This document shows, piece by piece, positions 27,102 through 35,808 of a DNA stretch of 64,000 bases. Each line of letters starts with the position of its first letter. Within the stretch, counting starts at the first letter, position 1. The translations under genes were made by a program, and so were the position numbers. The notes under the pieces are model-generated. The model saw only the letters and a list, made by a program, of their open reading frames with translations. It searched no databases and had not been told where the DNA came from. Source of the stretch: Ruicaihuangia caeni (lineage in GTDB: Bacteria > Actinomycetota > Actinomycetes > Actinomycetales > Microbacteriaceae); the NCBI RefSeq assembly GCF_029952955.1, contig NZ_JASATX010000002.1:431316-495315 (forward strand), written 5' to 3'.

Positions 27102-27800
27102 TCAGGCCTTGACCTTGAGCATGTATCCGAAGCCGCGCTTGGTCTGGATGAGCGGTTCGCTCGAGAACTGGTCGAGCTTGCGGCGCAGGTACGAGATGTA
27201 GCTCTCGACGATCCCGGCATCCCCGTTGAAGTCGTATTCCCACACGTGGTCGAGGATCTGCGCCTTCGACAGCACGCGGTTCGGGTTCAGCATCAGATAG
27301 CGCAGAAGCTTGAACTCGGTGGGGCTCAACTCCACGGCGGTGTCTCCGACGACCACCTCGTGCGTGTCCTGATCCATGGTGAGCTCGCCGGCACGGATGA
27401 CGGCCTCTTCGTCGCCCTGCATGGTGCGACGAAGGATCGCCTTGATGCGCGCCACGATCTCATCGAGGCTGAACGGCTTGGTCACGTAGTCATCGCCACC
27501 GACGGTGAGTCCCGTGATCTTGTCCTCGGTGTCGTCCTTGGCCGTGAGGAAGAGCACGGGCGAGGTGTACCCCGAGGCGCGAAGGCGCTTCGTCACGCCG
27601 AACCCGTTGATGTCCGGCAGCATCACGTCGAGGATGATGAGGTCGGGCTCTTCTTCGATCACGGCAGAGATCGCTTGTGCGCCGTTGGCGACAGCCCGAA
27701 CGTTGAACCCCGCGAAACGCAGGCTCGTGGTCAGCAGGTCACGGATGTTCGGTTCGTCGTCGACGACGAGAATCTTTGGCCCCTCGGTCATATGCGCCAT
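27102..27800 (-). CDS. OmpR-family response regulator
   Basis: A 232-residue regulator. The receiver has the acidic DDEP near residue 14, phospho-acceptor Asp in LIILDVMLPDING, and VTKPFSLDE. The winged-helix DNA-binding domain runs from about residue 132 and ends KRGFGYMLKVKA. It is encoded just upstream of its probable partner kinase on the same strand. The first ATG gives MAHMTEGPKILVVDD; the second in-frame ATG three codons later is equally possible. The target genes cannot be read from the sequence. Confidence 0.92.
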   Translation of the reverse strand: MAHMTEGPKILVVDDEPNIRDLLTTSLRFAGFNVRAVANGAQAISAVIEEEPDLIILDVMLPDINGFGVTKRLRASGYTSPVLFLTAKDDTEDKITGLTVGGDDYVTKPFSLDEIVARIKAILRRTMQGDEEAVIRAGELTMDQDTHEVVVGDTAVELSPTEFKLLRYLMLNPNRVLSKAQILDHVWEYDFNGDAGIVESYISYLRRKLDQFSSEPLIQTKRGFGYMLKVKA

Positions 27801-28038
27801 TCTCTGCGAGTTTCCTGGATTGCCGCTGAGCGTTATCGGAACGCGCCGGATGCGTCAGCCGCATCCGTTCTGTCCACTCTGACCCCGATCGTGCGAACTG
27901 ACTGCCCTTGAGGTCGACTCCGCTCTCGACAGCGAACATGAGGAGTCATAGAGTCAGCACCAAGCGCCTCGCCGCGAGTGAAGGCGCTGGTCGCGACCCG
28001 AGCGGCAGCGACCTCGGTTCGCGCGTGGGGAGCACGGC

Positions 28039-29262
28039 ATGGGAACTGATCGCTTCGTCATCGTGGGAGGCGGTCTCGCCGCCGTGAACGCCGCTGAGAC
28101 CCTTCGCGACGAGGGGTTCGACGGCGACATCGTCATCATCGGGGCGGAGAAGCACCTGCCCTACGAGCGACCACCGCTCTCGAAGGGGTACTTGCTCGGA
28201 CAGGAGCCACGCGAGAAGGCGTTCCCGCACTCAGCAGCCTGGTACGCCGAGCACGACGTCGACGTAGTCTCCGAGGCCCGGGCAGTGCGGCTCGACGTCG
28301 GCGCGAATCGGCTCACCTTGGCTGACGACGAGAAGGTCTCGTACGACAGACTCCTCATCGCCACCGGCGCAGACCCTCGACGCATCGGGATTCCCGGGGT
28401 CCACGCGCGAGGCGTGCACTACCTGCGCTCGATCGACGACAGCGAGCATCTCCGCGACGCCCTCAAATCAGGCGATCACCGAGTGGTGCTGATCGGTTCC
28501 GGCTGGATCGGGCTCGAGCTCGCGGCCGCCGCCCGCACGTACGGCAACGAGGTGACGGTGGTCGGTCGCGACAAAGTGCCGCTCGACGGCCCGCTCGGAA
28601 CGGATCTCGGCACCATGTTCTTGCGACTTCACCAGGAGCACGGCGTGGTCTTCGAGCTGGAGTCCGAGCCGCAGGAGTTCGCCGAGGCCGACGGTCAGGT
28701 CACCGGCGTCGTCGTTGACGGACGCACGATTCCGGCGGATGTGGTGATCGTCGGGGTCGGCGTGGTGCCCAATGTGGAGCTTGCCGAGCACGGGGGGATC
28801 GAGGTCAAGAACGGCATCGTGGTCGACGAGCACATGCGCACCAGCGATCCCGATGTGTTCGCTGCAGGTGACGTCGCGAGCGCCTACCACCCGGTCATCG
28901 GGCAGCACATGCGCAACGAGCACTGGGCCAACGCCATCGACACCGGCAAGACGGCCGCGAAGTCCATGCTCGGCATCCGGGCGTCGCACGACGGCATCCC
29001 GTATTTCTTCACCGATCAATACGATCTCGGCATGGAGTACTCGGGGTATCCGCCATTGACGAAGGATGCTGAGGTGATCGTCCGCGGCGATCGCGAGAAG
29101 CGCGAGTTCGTCGCGTTCTGGCTTGCTGACGACCGGGTCGTCGCCGGTATGAACGTGAACGTCTGGGACGTCAACGAGCAGGTGCAGGAACTGATCCGCT
29201 CAGCGCGCGCAGTCGACCGCACCCGACTGCAGGATCCCTCGGTAGCGCTCGCCGATGTCTGA
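28039..29262 (+). CDS. Ferredoxin/rubredoxin-reductase-like FAD oxidoreductase
   Basis: A 407-residue flavoprotein. FAD-binding GGGLAAVNAAETL starts at residue 9, the NAD(P)-binding GSGWIGLELAAAA near residue 155, the FAD-contacting DVFAAGDVAS near 274, and a C-terminal reductase domain follows. The architecture is that of putidaredoxin/rhodocoxin reductase and other BphA4-type enzymes that pass electrons from NAD(P)H to a ferredoxin. No P450 or ferredoxin gene is near, so the partner is unknown. Its stop overlaps folP2 by 8 bp, making it first of three coupled genes. Confidence 0.88.
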   Translation: MGTDRFVIVGGGLAAVNAAETLRDEGFDGDIVIIGAEKHLPYERPPLSKGYLLGQEPREKAFPHSAAWYAEHDVDVVSEARAVRLDVGANRLTLADDEKVSYDRLLIATGADPRRIGIPGVHARGVHYLRSIDDSEHLRDALKSGDHRVVLIGSGWIGLELAAAARTYGNEVTVVGRDKVPLDGPLGTDLGTMFLRLHQEHGVVFELESEPQEFAEADGQVTGVVVDGRTIPADVVIVGVGVVPNVELAEHGGIEVKNGIVVDEHMRTSDPDVFAAGDVASAYHPVIGQHMRNEHWANAIDTGKTAAKSMLGIRASHDGIPYFFTDQYDLGMEYSGYPPLTKDAEVIVRGDREKREFVAFWLADDRVVAGMNVNVWDVNEQVQELIRSARAVDRTRLQDPSVALADV

Positions 29263-30193
29263 GCCGGGCGCACTCGTGAGCGTGCCGACCGGCGGGTTCA
29301 TGCTGCCGGAGCTGCGCGAGCCGGTGCGCATCATCGGTGCACGCCGCTTCGACTTCGACCGGCAGGTCGCCGTGATGGCGATCGTCAACCGTACGCCGGA
29401 TTCGTTCTACGACCAGGGAGCGAACTTCGCGCTCGACGATGCGGTTCGGGCGTCGCTGCGCGCCGTGGAAGAGGGCGCGGACTGGGTCGACATCGGGGGA
29501 GTGCCGTTCGCCCCGGGTGCCCCGCTCGCGGCTGACGACGAGCTCGCGCGCGTGCTGCCGGTGGTCGAGAGGGTGGCGGCGGCATCCGATGTCGTCATCT
29601 CGGTCGACACGTTCCACGCCGCAGTGGCCGAACGCGTCATCGCGGCGGGCGCCGCGGTGGTGAACGACACCACCGGAGTCAGCGACCCTGAGATGCTACG
29701 GGTCGTCGCCGACAGCGACGCCACGCTCGTCATCGTGCATAGCCTTGCGCGGCCGCGCTCCTGGTTCCCGCGTCCGCAGTACGGTGACATCGCTCGCGAG
29801 GTGCGCGAGTTCTTGCAGCAGCGGGTCGAGGCGGCGCTCGACGCCGGCATCCCCGAGTCGCGCATCGTGATCGACCCCGGGCACGACCTGAACAAGAACA
29901 CCCTGCACTCGCTCGAACTCACGAGGCGTCTGGGCGAGATCACCGCGATCGGGCTGCCCACCATGGTGGCGCTGTCGAACAAGGACTTCATCGGCGAGAC
30001 GCTCGACGCGCCCAAGCAGGAGCGGCTCGAGGGGTCGCTGGCAGCGGCGGTGCTGTGCATCGCGCAGGGCGCGCGCATCGTGCGCGTGCATCAGGTGCAC
30101 CAGACCGTCGCGGCCGTGCGGATCACCGAGGCTGTGCTCGGGTTTCGCGAGCCTGCCTACCTCAAGCACAACATGGGCGATCGCAATGAGTGA
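29255..30193 (+). CDS. folP2: FolP2, divergent dihydropteroate synthase homologue
   Basis: A 312-residue TIM-barrel protein of the DHPS family. It carries the FolP2 variants of the canonical motifs: VMAIVNRTPDSFYD in place of MGILNVTPDSFSD, WVDIGGVPFAPGA in place of GGESTRPGA, IDPGHDLNKNTLHS, and ALSNKDFIG where active enzymes have GxSRK. Mycobacterial FolP2 proteins lack measurable DHPS activity but can affect sulfonamide tolerance; that is family knowledge. It overlaps the flavoprotein upstream and the RibD-like reductase downstream, by 8 bp each, suggesting one translational unit. Confidence 0.88.
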   Translation: MSEPGALVSVPTGGFMLPELREPVRIIGARRFDFDRQVAVMAIVNRTPDSFYDQGANFALDDAVRASLRAVEEGADWVDIGGVPFAPGAPLAADDELARVLPVVERVAAASDVVISVDTFHAAVAERVIAAGAAVVNDTTGVSDPEMLRVVADSDATLVIVHSLARPRSWFPRPQYGDIAREVREFLQQRVEAALDAGIPESRIVIDPGHDLNKNTLHSLELTRRLGEITAIGLPTMVALSNKDFIGETLDAPKQERLEGSLAAAVLCIAQGARIVRVHQVHQTVAAVRITEAVLGFREPAYLKHNMGDRNE

Positions 30194-30989
30194 CGCCCGA
30201 CCGGATGCCGGGAGCACCGATGCCGAGCGAGACGACCGCATCTCGCCCCTCGGCGACTCGGGTGCGCCGCTCACCGATGAGCAGTTGCTCGATGCGTATC
30301 GCGTGGGGGATCGCTCGACCACGTGGCTGCGCGCGAACTTCGTGACGAGCCTCGATGGGGCCGTCACACGTCAGGGGCGCTCGGGCGGGCTCGGCGACGC
30401 GGCGGATCGGCGGGTGTTCGCGCTGCTTCGAAGGCTCGCCGACGTGGTCCTCGTCGGTGCAGGCACCGTGCGAGTCGAGGGCTACGCGGGCGAGCTGGTC
30501 GACGGGCGTGCGGCGCAGTGGCGTGAGGCGCACGGTCTGTCTCGGCACCCGGCCTTCGCGATGGTCTCTCGAGCGCTCGATCTCGATCCGGCCGGGGCTG
30601 TGTTCGAGCGCTCGCCCGTGCGGCCCATCATCGTGACGCAAAGCGCGGATGCCGCCGACCCCGCGTGGCAGCGTCGGAAAGACGCGCTCGCCGACGTGGC
30701 CGACGTGCTCGTCTGCGGCCACGAGGGGCTCGATGCCGCCGAGATGCGACGGAGCCTCGCTGAGCGGGGGCTGCCGCAGATCCACTGCGAGGGCGGTCCT
30801 TCGCTGTTCGGCTCGCTCGTCGCGCAGGGCGCCGTCGACGAACTGTGCCTCACGGTCTCGCCCACCCTCGAAGCCGGCACCGCCGGGCGCATCACCCACT
30901 CGGAGGCGGCTCGACCCACCGACATGCGGCTCGCGAGCGTGCTGCGGGGCGGCGACACCCTGCTGCTGCGCAGCGTGCGCCACGGCTGA
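30186..30989 (+). CDS. RibD C-terminal (pyrimidine/dihydrofolate reductase-like) protein
   Basis: A 267-residue reductase-domain protein (RibD_C fold). Key segments are NFVTSLDGAVTRQG near residue 43, VLVGAGTVRVEGY near 95, and HCEGGPSLFGSLVAQGAVDEL near 200, which form the NADPH and substrate pocket. It lacks the RibD deaminase domain. A related mycobacterial protein can substitute for dihydrofolate reductase, so a folate-like substrate is as plausible as a riboflavin precursor. It overlaps folP2 by 8 bp, and the pairing supports a pterin role. Confidence 0.82.
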   Translation: MSDARPDAGSTDAERDDRISPLGDSGAPLTDEQLLDAYRVGDRSTTWLRANFVTSLDGAVTRQGRSGGLGDAADRRVFALLRRLADVVLVGAGTVRVEGYAGELVDGRAAQWREAHGLSRHPAFAMVSRALDLDPAGAVFERSPVRPIIVTQSADAADPAWQRRKDALADVADVLVCGHEGLDAAEMRRSLAERGLPQIHCEGGPSLFGSLVAQGAVDELCLTVSPTLEAGTAGRITHSEAARPTDMRLASVLRGGDTLLLRSVRHG

Positions 30990-30993
30990 ACCC

Positions 30994-31205
30994 GGCATCC
31001 GCTCCGCGTGCGGCTGGTGCGGCATCCGCCCCGCGTGCGGCTGAGCCTGTATCCGTCCCGCCGCGCGGCTGCTGAGCCGGGCATCCGTGCCGCGCGGCTA
31101 CTGAGCCGGGCATCCGTCCGCGTGACTGCTGCGCCGGGCATCCGTCCCGCGTGACTGCTGCGCCCGGCATCCGCCCCGCCCCGCGGCTGCTGAGCCCGGC
31201 ATCCG
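30994..31205. repeat. Degenerate tandem array of 27-32-bp units built on GGCATCCG
   Basis: Eight units start at 30994, 31021, 31048, 31080, 31109, 31137, 31166 and 31198. Each opens with GGCATCCG (the third has TGTATCCG) and continues with a variable, GC-rich CCCGCGTGCGGCTGAGCC-like stretch. It follows directly on the RibD-like gene and encodes no convincing protein. Confidence 0.85.
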
Positions 31206-31220
31206 CCCTCCAACCCCACC

Positions 31221-31275
31221 GAGATGCCAGTTTCTGCTGCGATTTCGGCGAAACAGCAGCAGAAACTGGCATCTC
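31221..31275. repeat. Perfect 20-bp inverted repeat with 15-nt loop
   Basis: The left arm (31221-31240) starts GAGATGCCAG and ends TCTGCTGC; the right arm (31256-31275) is its exact reverse complement. It lies between the convergent RibD-like and XPB genes. With no T tract it is an atypical terminator; a repetitive palindrome or a structured RNA is also possible. Confidence 0.92.
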
Positions 31276-31280
31276 GGCGA

Positions 31281-31424
31281 AGACAAGAGGGCGCGGGGAG
31301 GGGAGGGGAGGTGGGAGCGGGGAGGGCGCGGAGAGGGCCCGGAGAGAGCGGGGAGGGCGCGGAGAGGAGCGGGGAAGGGGCGGAGAACGGAGAGGGGGCG
31401 GAGAGCGGCGAGGGCGCAGAAAGG
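31281..31424. repeat. Purine-rich tract with G-quadruplex potential
   Basis: For about 144 bases the plus strand is G/A with scattered C and contains a single T (31312). Four G-runs at 31295-31298, 31300-31303, 31305-31308 and 31313-31315 form a short-loop G4 motif. It sits just past the XPB stop codon on the side where the XPB message would end. Confidence 0.85.
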
Positions 31425-31441
31425 TGCCAACGCTCGCGCGG

Positions 31442-33073
31442 CTAGAGGTCGTGGGCGTCGATGATCTCGTAGCTGTAGCCCTGTTCGGCGAGGAAGCGCT
31501 GGCGGTTCTGCGCGTAGTCCTGGTCGACGGTGTCGCGGGCCACGAGGGTGTAGAAGTGCGCCGGCAGTCCGCTCTCCTTCGGCCGCAACAGCCGCCCGAG
31601 CCGCTGCGCCTCCTCCTGCCGTGAGCCGAACGACCCCGACACCTGGATGGCGACGGTCGCCTCGGGCAGGTCGACTGAGAAGTTCGCGACCTTCGACACC
31701 ACGAGCACCTTCAGCTCGCCCTCGCGGAACGCATTGAACAGTCGCTCCCGCTCGTCGACGGGCGTGCTGCCGGTGAGCTGCGGTGCGTCGAGTGCCTCGC
31801 CGAGCTCGGCCAGCTGATCGAGGTACTGCCCGATCACCAGGATGCGCTCGCCCTCATGCTTTGCGAGCAACTGCTTCACGACGTCGAGCTTCGCCGGGGT
31901 GCTGGCGGCGATGCGGTAGCGATCATCGTCGGCGGATGCCGCGTACTCGAGCCGCTCGTCATCACTCAGGTCGATGCGCACCTCGTGGCAGAGCGCCGGC
32001 GAGATGAAGCCCTGGGCCTCGATCTCCTTCCACGGCGCATCGAATCGCTTCGGTCCGATCAGCGAGAACACATCGCCCTCGCGGCCGTCCTCGCGCACGA
32101 GCGTCGCGGTGAGCCCGAGCCGGCGGCGCGCCTGCAAGTCGGCGGTGAGCTTGAACACGGGAGCGGGCAGCAGGTGCACCTCGTCGTACACGATGAGGCC
32201 CCAGTCCTTGGCATCGAGCAGCGCAAGATGCGCGTAGGCGCCCTTCCGCTTGGCCGTGAGGATCTGATACGTCGCGATGGTCACGGGCCTGATCTGCTTG
32301 ACCTGCCCCGAGTACTCGCCGATCTCGTCTTCGGTGAGCGAGGTGCGCTTCAGCAGCTCGTCGCGCCACTGCCTCGCCGAGACGGTGTTCGTCACGAGAA
32401 TGAGCGTCGTCGTGTCGGCTTCCGCCATCGCGCCCGCACCGACCAGGGTCTTGCCGGCGCCGCAGGGCAGCACGACCACTCCCGAGCCATGCTGGAAGAA
32501 GTTGTCGATCGCTTGCTGCTGGTAGCCGCGCAGCGCCCAGCCGTCTTCAGCAAGGTCGATGTCGTGCGGCGTGCCCGGCGTGTATCCGGCGAGATCCTCC
32601 GCGGGCCAGCCGAGCTTGAGCAGCTGCTGCTTCACCTCGCCGCGCGCCCACGGTTGCAGCACGAAGGTGTGCTCGTCACGTCGCTCGAAGAGCAAGGAGG
32701 CGACCGCCTTGGCGCGCGTGACCTCGCGGAGCGCTGCGGCATCCGTTGCGGTCAGCGTCAGCACTCCTTCGGCATCGCGCTCGATGACCAGCCGTCCGTA
32801 GCGGTCGATGGTCTCGGCGATGTCGATCGCCACGGTCTGCGGCACGGGGAACTTGCTGTACCGCTCGAGCGTGCCGAGCAGTTGCTCGGCGGTGTGCCCA
32901 GCGGCACGCGCGTTCCAGAGTCCGAGGCGCGTGATGCGGTACGTGTGCACGTGCTCAGGGGCGCGTTCGAGCTCTGCGAATACGGCGAGCTCGTGGCGGG
33001 CGTCGGCGGCGTCGGGGTGCGCGACTTCGAGCAGCACTGTGCGGTCGCTCTGCACGATCAAGGGGCCGGTCAT
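31442..33073 (-). CDS. XPB-type superfamily 2 DNA helicase
   Basis: A 543-residue helicase of the bacterial XPB group. An N-terminal domain with a damage-recognition-like region is followed by helicase motifs: LPCGAGKTLVGAG (Walker A, near residue 200), YDEVHLLPA (DEVH box, near 290), GLTATLVREDGRE (motif III), and a second RecA-like lobe ending in GRLLRPKESG (motif VI). XPB opens DNA in repair and transcription contexts; the bacterial role is poorly defined. Upstream on the same strand is a helicase-associated protein gene, now frameshifted, its usual companion. Confidence 0.93.
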   Translation of the reverse strand: MTGPLIVQSDRTVLLEVAHPDAADARHELAVFAELERAPEHVHTYRITRLGLWNARAAGHTAEQLLGTLERYSKFPVPQTVAIDIAETIDRYGRLVIERDAEGVLTLTATDAAALREVTRAKAVASLLFERRDEHTFVLQPWARGEVKQQLLKLGWPAEDLAGYTPGTPHDIDLAEDGWALRGYQQQAIDNFFQHGSGVVVLPCGAGKTLVGAGAMAEADTTTLILVTNTVSARQWRDELLKRTSLTEDEIGEYSGQVKQIRPVTIATYQILTAKRKGAYAHLALLDAKDWGLIVYDEVHLLPAPVFKLTADLQARRRLGLTATLVREDGREGDVFSLIGPKRFDAPWKEIEAQGFISPALCHEVRIDLSDDERLEYAASADDDRYRIAASTPAKLDVVKQLLAKHEGERILVIGQYLDQLAELGEALDAPQLTGSTPVDERERLFNAFREGELKVLVVSKVANFSVDLPEATVAIQVSGSFGSRQEEAQRLGRLLRPKESGLPAHFYTLVARDTVDQDYAQNRQRFLAEQGYSYEIIDAHDL

Positions 33074-33231
33074 TGGGCAGCCAGTCTACGCGGCAGGTCC
33101 TGCGTACTGCTGCGGTGCTCGACCAGACCGCGACACTACGCGAATCACCACTCGCCACCGCAGCCAGTCCACAATTGCGTAGTTTCGGCGGGGTCAGAGC
33201 GCGGGGCGGTGGTGCACGAGCCGATGGGGTT

Positions 33232-35107
33232 CAGGAGCGCTCGGTGACCGCCGTGATGTGCGAGAGCGGCAGAGTGCGCTCGACATCCGCCGTGCGGTCG
33301 CGAGCCCGCAGCCGTCCGCCGGCGAGCCCGGTCGGCTGCAGCGCATACTCGACCTCGTCACCGTGGGGCATGCGTACGGTCACCGAGACCTCGGCCTTGG
33401 CGCGGATCGCGAGCTCGAGCTGTCGGGCCAGCCACGCCTGCTCGGCCGCATGCGGGCTGCGCGCCTCGCTCTCGCGGAGCCTTGCGATCAGTTCCCCGAT
33501 GGTGTCGGATGCGTCGGCTCCACCGCCGAGCCGCGGTGCCGCTCGGGGCGCACCGGCGGCTCGACAAGTTCCTCATCGCGCTCGAACGCCACCGGATAGC
33601 GGGCATCGCTCAACGCCCAGTACACCGCCGCGGGGGCGGCCCGGCTGAGCAGTCGGTGCGTGCCGGTCCGCTGCAGCCGCAGTGCCACGAGTGACTGGTC
33701 GACCTCTATCGCCGCGAGCAGGGCTGCATCATCGCTCCGCACATATGCGAGCGCGGCCCGGTGCCCTTCACGCTGCTCGGAGGTCTCGCCGACTCGCACC
33801 GACCCGTATCGGCGTGCCGTCTCATCGACGAGGTACGCGAGCGGTTGCGGCACGCCGGTGAGCGACAGTCGCTCCAGCGTGGCGCGGATGCTGTCGGCGC
33901 TGCCGCCCGCCGCCAGCGCCCGCGTCACGCTCTCGCGATTCACGCGATAGGTCGCCGCGATGCCCGGTGCCACCACGTCGGCGATGGCGCGCAACTCGGC
34001 CTCGAGATCGGGGCGCAGCGGACCCGGCGCGATGACGGTCAGGTCGTGCTGCACATAGACGCCCTCGATCGGTGCGGGGAATGCGCTCTCGAGCGCACGC
34101 GCGGCCGCCTGCGCTCCCTCGAGCGCGAGCGCTGCGGCAGGCCGGGTGAGCATGCCGCCGCCCGAGAAGCCGAGTGCGTCGGCGAGTTCCGCGTCGTGCG
34201 CGAGGCGCGTTCTCGTGGGCTTGTCAGCCGCCGGGTACAGCCAGCGCAGATGGGCCAGCGTGCCGATCCTCCACGCCTGGCGCGCGCGCTCGCGCAAGCC
34301 CTTCCGCGTGGCGGGGCTTTGGCTGTCGAGCCACGTGCCGGCCAGTCGCGCCCAGCGCTCCGGGCCCGACGCTCTCAGCCAGTCGTGCGCCTCGGTCGAG
34401 GGCGCCCACCCCGCGGCGGTTCGCTCCACCAGCGCACCCGCGAGAGCGAGCCGACGCAAGAGTTCGATGCGCTCGATCGGCACCGCGGCCGCTTCTGCCA
34501 GGCGCTTCGCGTCGGGCAGCGCGATGCCACCGCGAGCCAGGGGGCGGGCGGGTTGCCGGGCGAGCTCCCAGAGCAGTTCGGTGAGCGCGACGACGACGCC
34601 CGTGGCTCGCTCGATCGCGAGTCGCTCAGCAGCATCCCGCTCTGCTGAGTTCACGGGTGCGAGCGGAATAGGAGGATGCGGTGCTCGGAGCGCATCGAGA
34701 GTCAGCCCGTGCGCGGCGAGGTCTGCCAGTGCGGAGCGCACCGGATCGGGAACGCTGAAATCGCCGCCGTGCCGCTCGACGAGCGCAAGGTCGAGCGCGC
34801 GCGCGATCGCGTCGTCGCCGGCCTCGCCTTCGACCGCTGACTCGCCCTCGATCAGTGCCGCTCCTTCAAGCCCTGCCCCGCCACTGCGCTGGGCGACCGC
34901 CGCCAGCGCGGCGAGGGCGAAGCGATCGAGGCCGGCGAGTGTCGCCCGCACCGATTCCGGCGTGAGCAGAGCTTCGGCCAGATCGAAGAAGTCGCGGATG
35001 CCGGTGGCATCGACGCGGCGCGATGTCAACAGCCCGCGCAGCGCCTCGTCGTCGGAGGCTCTGAGCTGCGCGGCGAGCGTCAGTGCCGACGGGCTAGCGT
35101 CCGGCAT
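33232..35107 (-). pseudogene. Frameshifted XPB-associated helicase C-terminal-domain protein
   Basis: The frame from the ATG at 35107 encodes a winged-helix/helicase-associated protein of 539 residues that ends at 33488. Right there, the next frame continues without a start as ADASDTIGELIARL and reads 90-odd further codons to TGA at 33232-33234, including the conserved tail VTVRMPHGDEVEY and RTADVERTLPLSHI. One missing G in the run read on the minus strand near 33526 would restore a single protein of about 625 residues. This could be a real mutation or a sequencing error. It precedes the XPB gene on the same strand. Confidence 0.82.
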
Positions 35108-35354
35108 CCCTCGAGGCCTTGCCGCGCCGCCGCGCGCTGAGGATCAGCAGTGCGACGATGAGCACGAACCCGATCGGCAGCCCGACGTAGGGGATCCATG
35201 CGACGATCGGCCAGAAGCCGCTGCCGAGATCGGCGTGCGTGAGCGTGCCGACGATCATGGCGACGAAGCACAGCAGTGCGACTCCGATCACCACCGCGAC
35301 GAGCGTCGAGAAGACGCGTTCGAGCCGGCTCGGATTGTCATCGCGCTGTGCCAC
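35094..35354 (-). CDS. Two-helix membrane protein, unknown function
   Basis: An 86-residue protein with two membrane helices (about 16-38 and 50-74) and a basic C-terminal tail (SARRRGKASRDAGR). No family is recognised. TATCCT at 35362-35367 lies 7 nt before GTG 35354, so I prefer this leaderless start to the ATG 27 nt further up. The gene overlaps the helicase-associated gene by 14 bp, so the two are probably cotranscribed. Confidence 0.65.
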   Translation of the reverse strand: MAQRDDNPSRLERVFSTLVAVVIGVALLCFVAMIVGTLTHADLGSGFWPIVAWIPYVGLPIGFVLIVALLILSARRRGKASRDAGR

Positions 35355-35427
35355 GAGATCAAGGATAGGCGCAGGGGGCAACGGCTAGGCTTGGTGCTGA
35401 TTTCCATCACATCAAGGAGTGCCAGAG

Positions 35428-35808
35428 ATGCCTACCGGCAGGGTCAAGTTCTACGACGAGGAGAAGGGCTTCGGCTTCATCGCTTCGGATGACGGCCAGG
35501 AGGTCTTTCTGCATGCATCCGCGCTGCCGGCCGGTGTGACCGTGAAGAGCGGCACGCGGCTCGAGTTCGGCATCGCCGATGGCAAGCGGGGCGCTCAGGC
35601 GCTCTCCGTCCGCGTGCTCGAGGCGCCTCCGAGCCTGACGAAGATGAAGCGCAAGCCGGCCGACGACATGGCGATCATCGTCGAAGACCTGGTGAAGCTG
35701 CTCGACGGCATCGGCGCGGCGCTGCGCCGCGGCCGCTACCCGGAGGGCGCTCAGGCGCACAAGGTCGCAGCGGTGCTGCGTCGGGTTGCGGACGATCTGG
35801 ATGCGTGA
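35428..35808 (+). CDS. Cold-shock protein with helical C-terminal extension
   Basis: A 126-residue protein. Residues 1-62 are a cold-shock domain (KGFGFIASD as RNP1, VFLHASA as RNP2). Residues 70-126 form a helical extension (MAIIVEDLVKLLDGIGAALRRGRY) seen in a class of actinobacterial Csp proteins of about 130 residues. It probably binds RNA. AAGGAG at 35414-35419 is correctly spaced for ATG 35428, ruling out GTG 35419. The DUF3027 gene starts 8 bp inside its end. Confidence 0.9.
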   Translation: MPTGRVKFYDEEKGFGFIASDDGQEVFLHASALPAGVTVKSGTRLEFGIADGKRGAQALSVRVLEAPPSLTKMKRKPADDMAIIVEDLVKLLDGIGAALRRGRYPEGAQAHKVAAVLRRVADDLDA

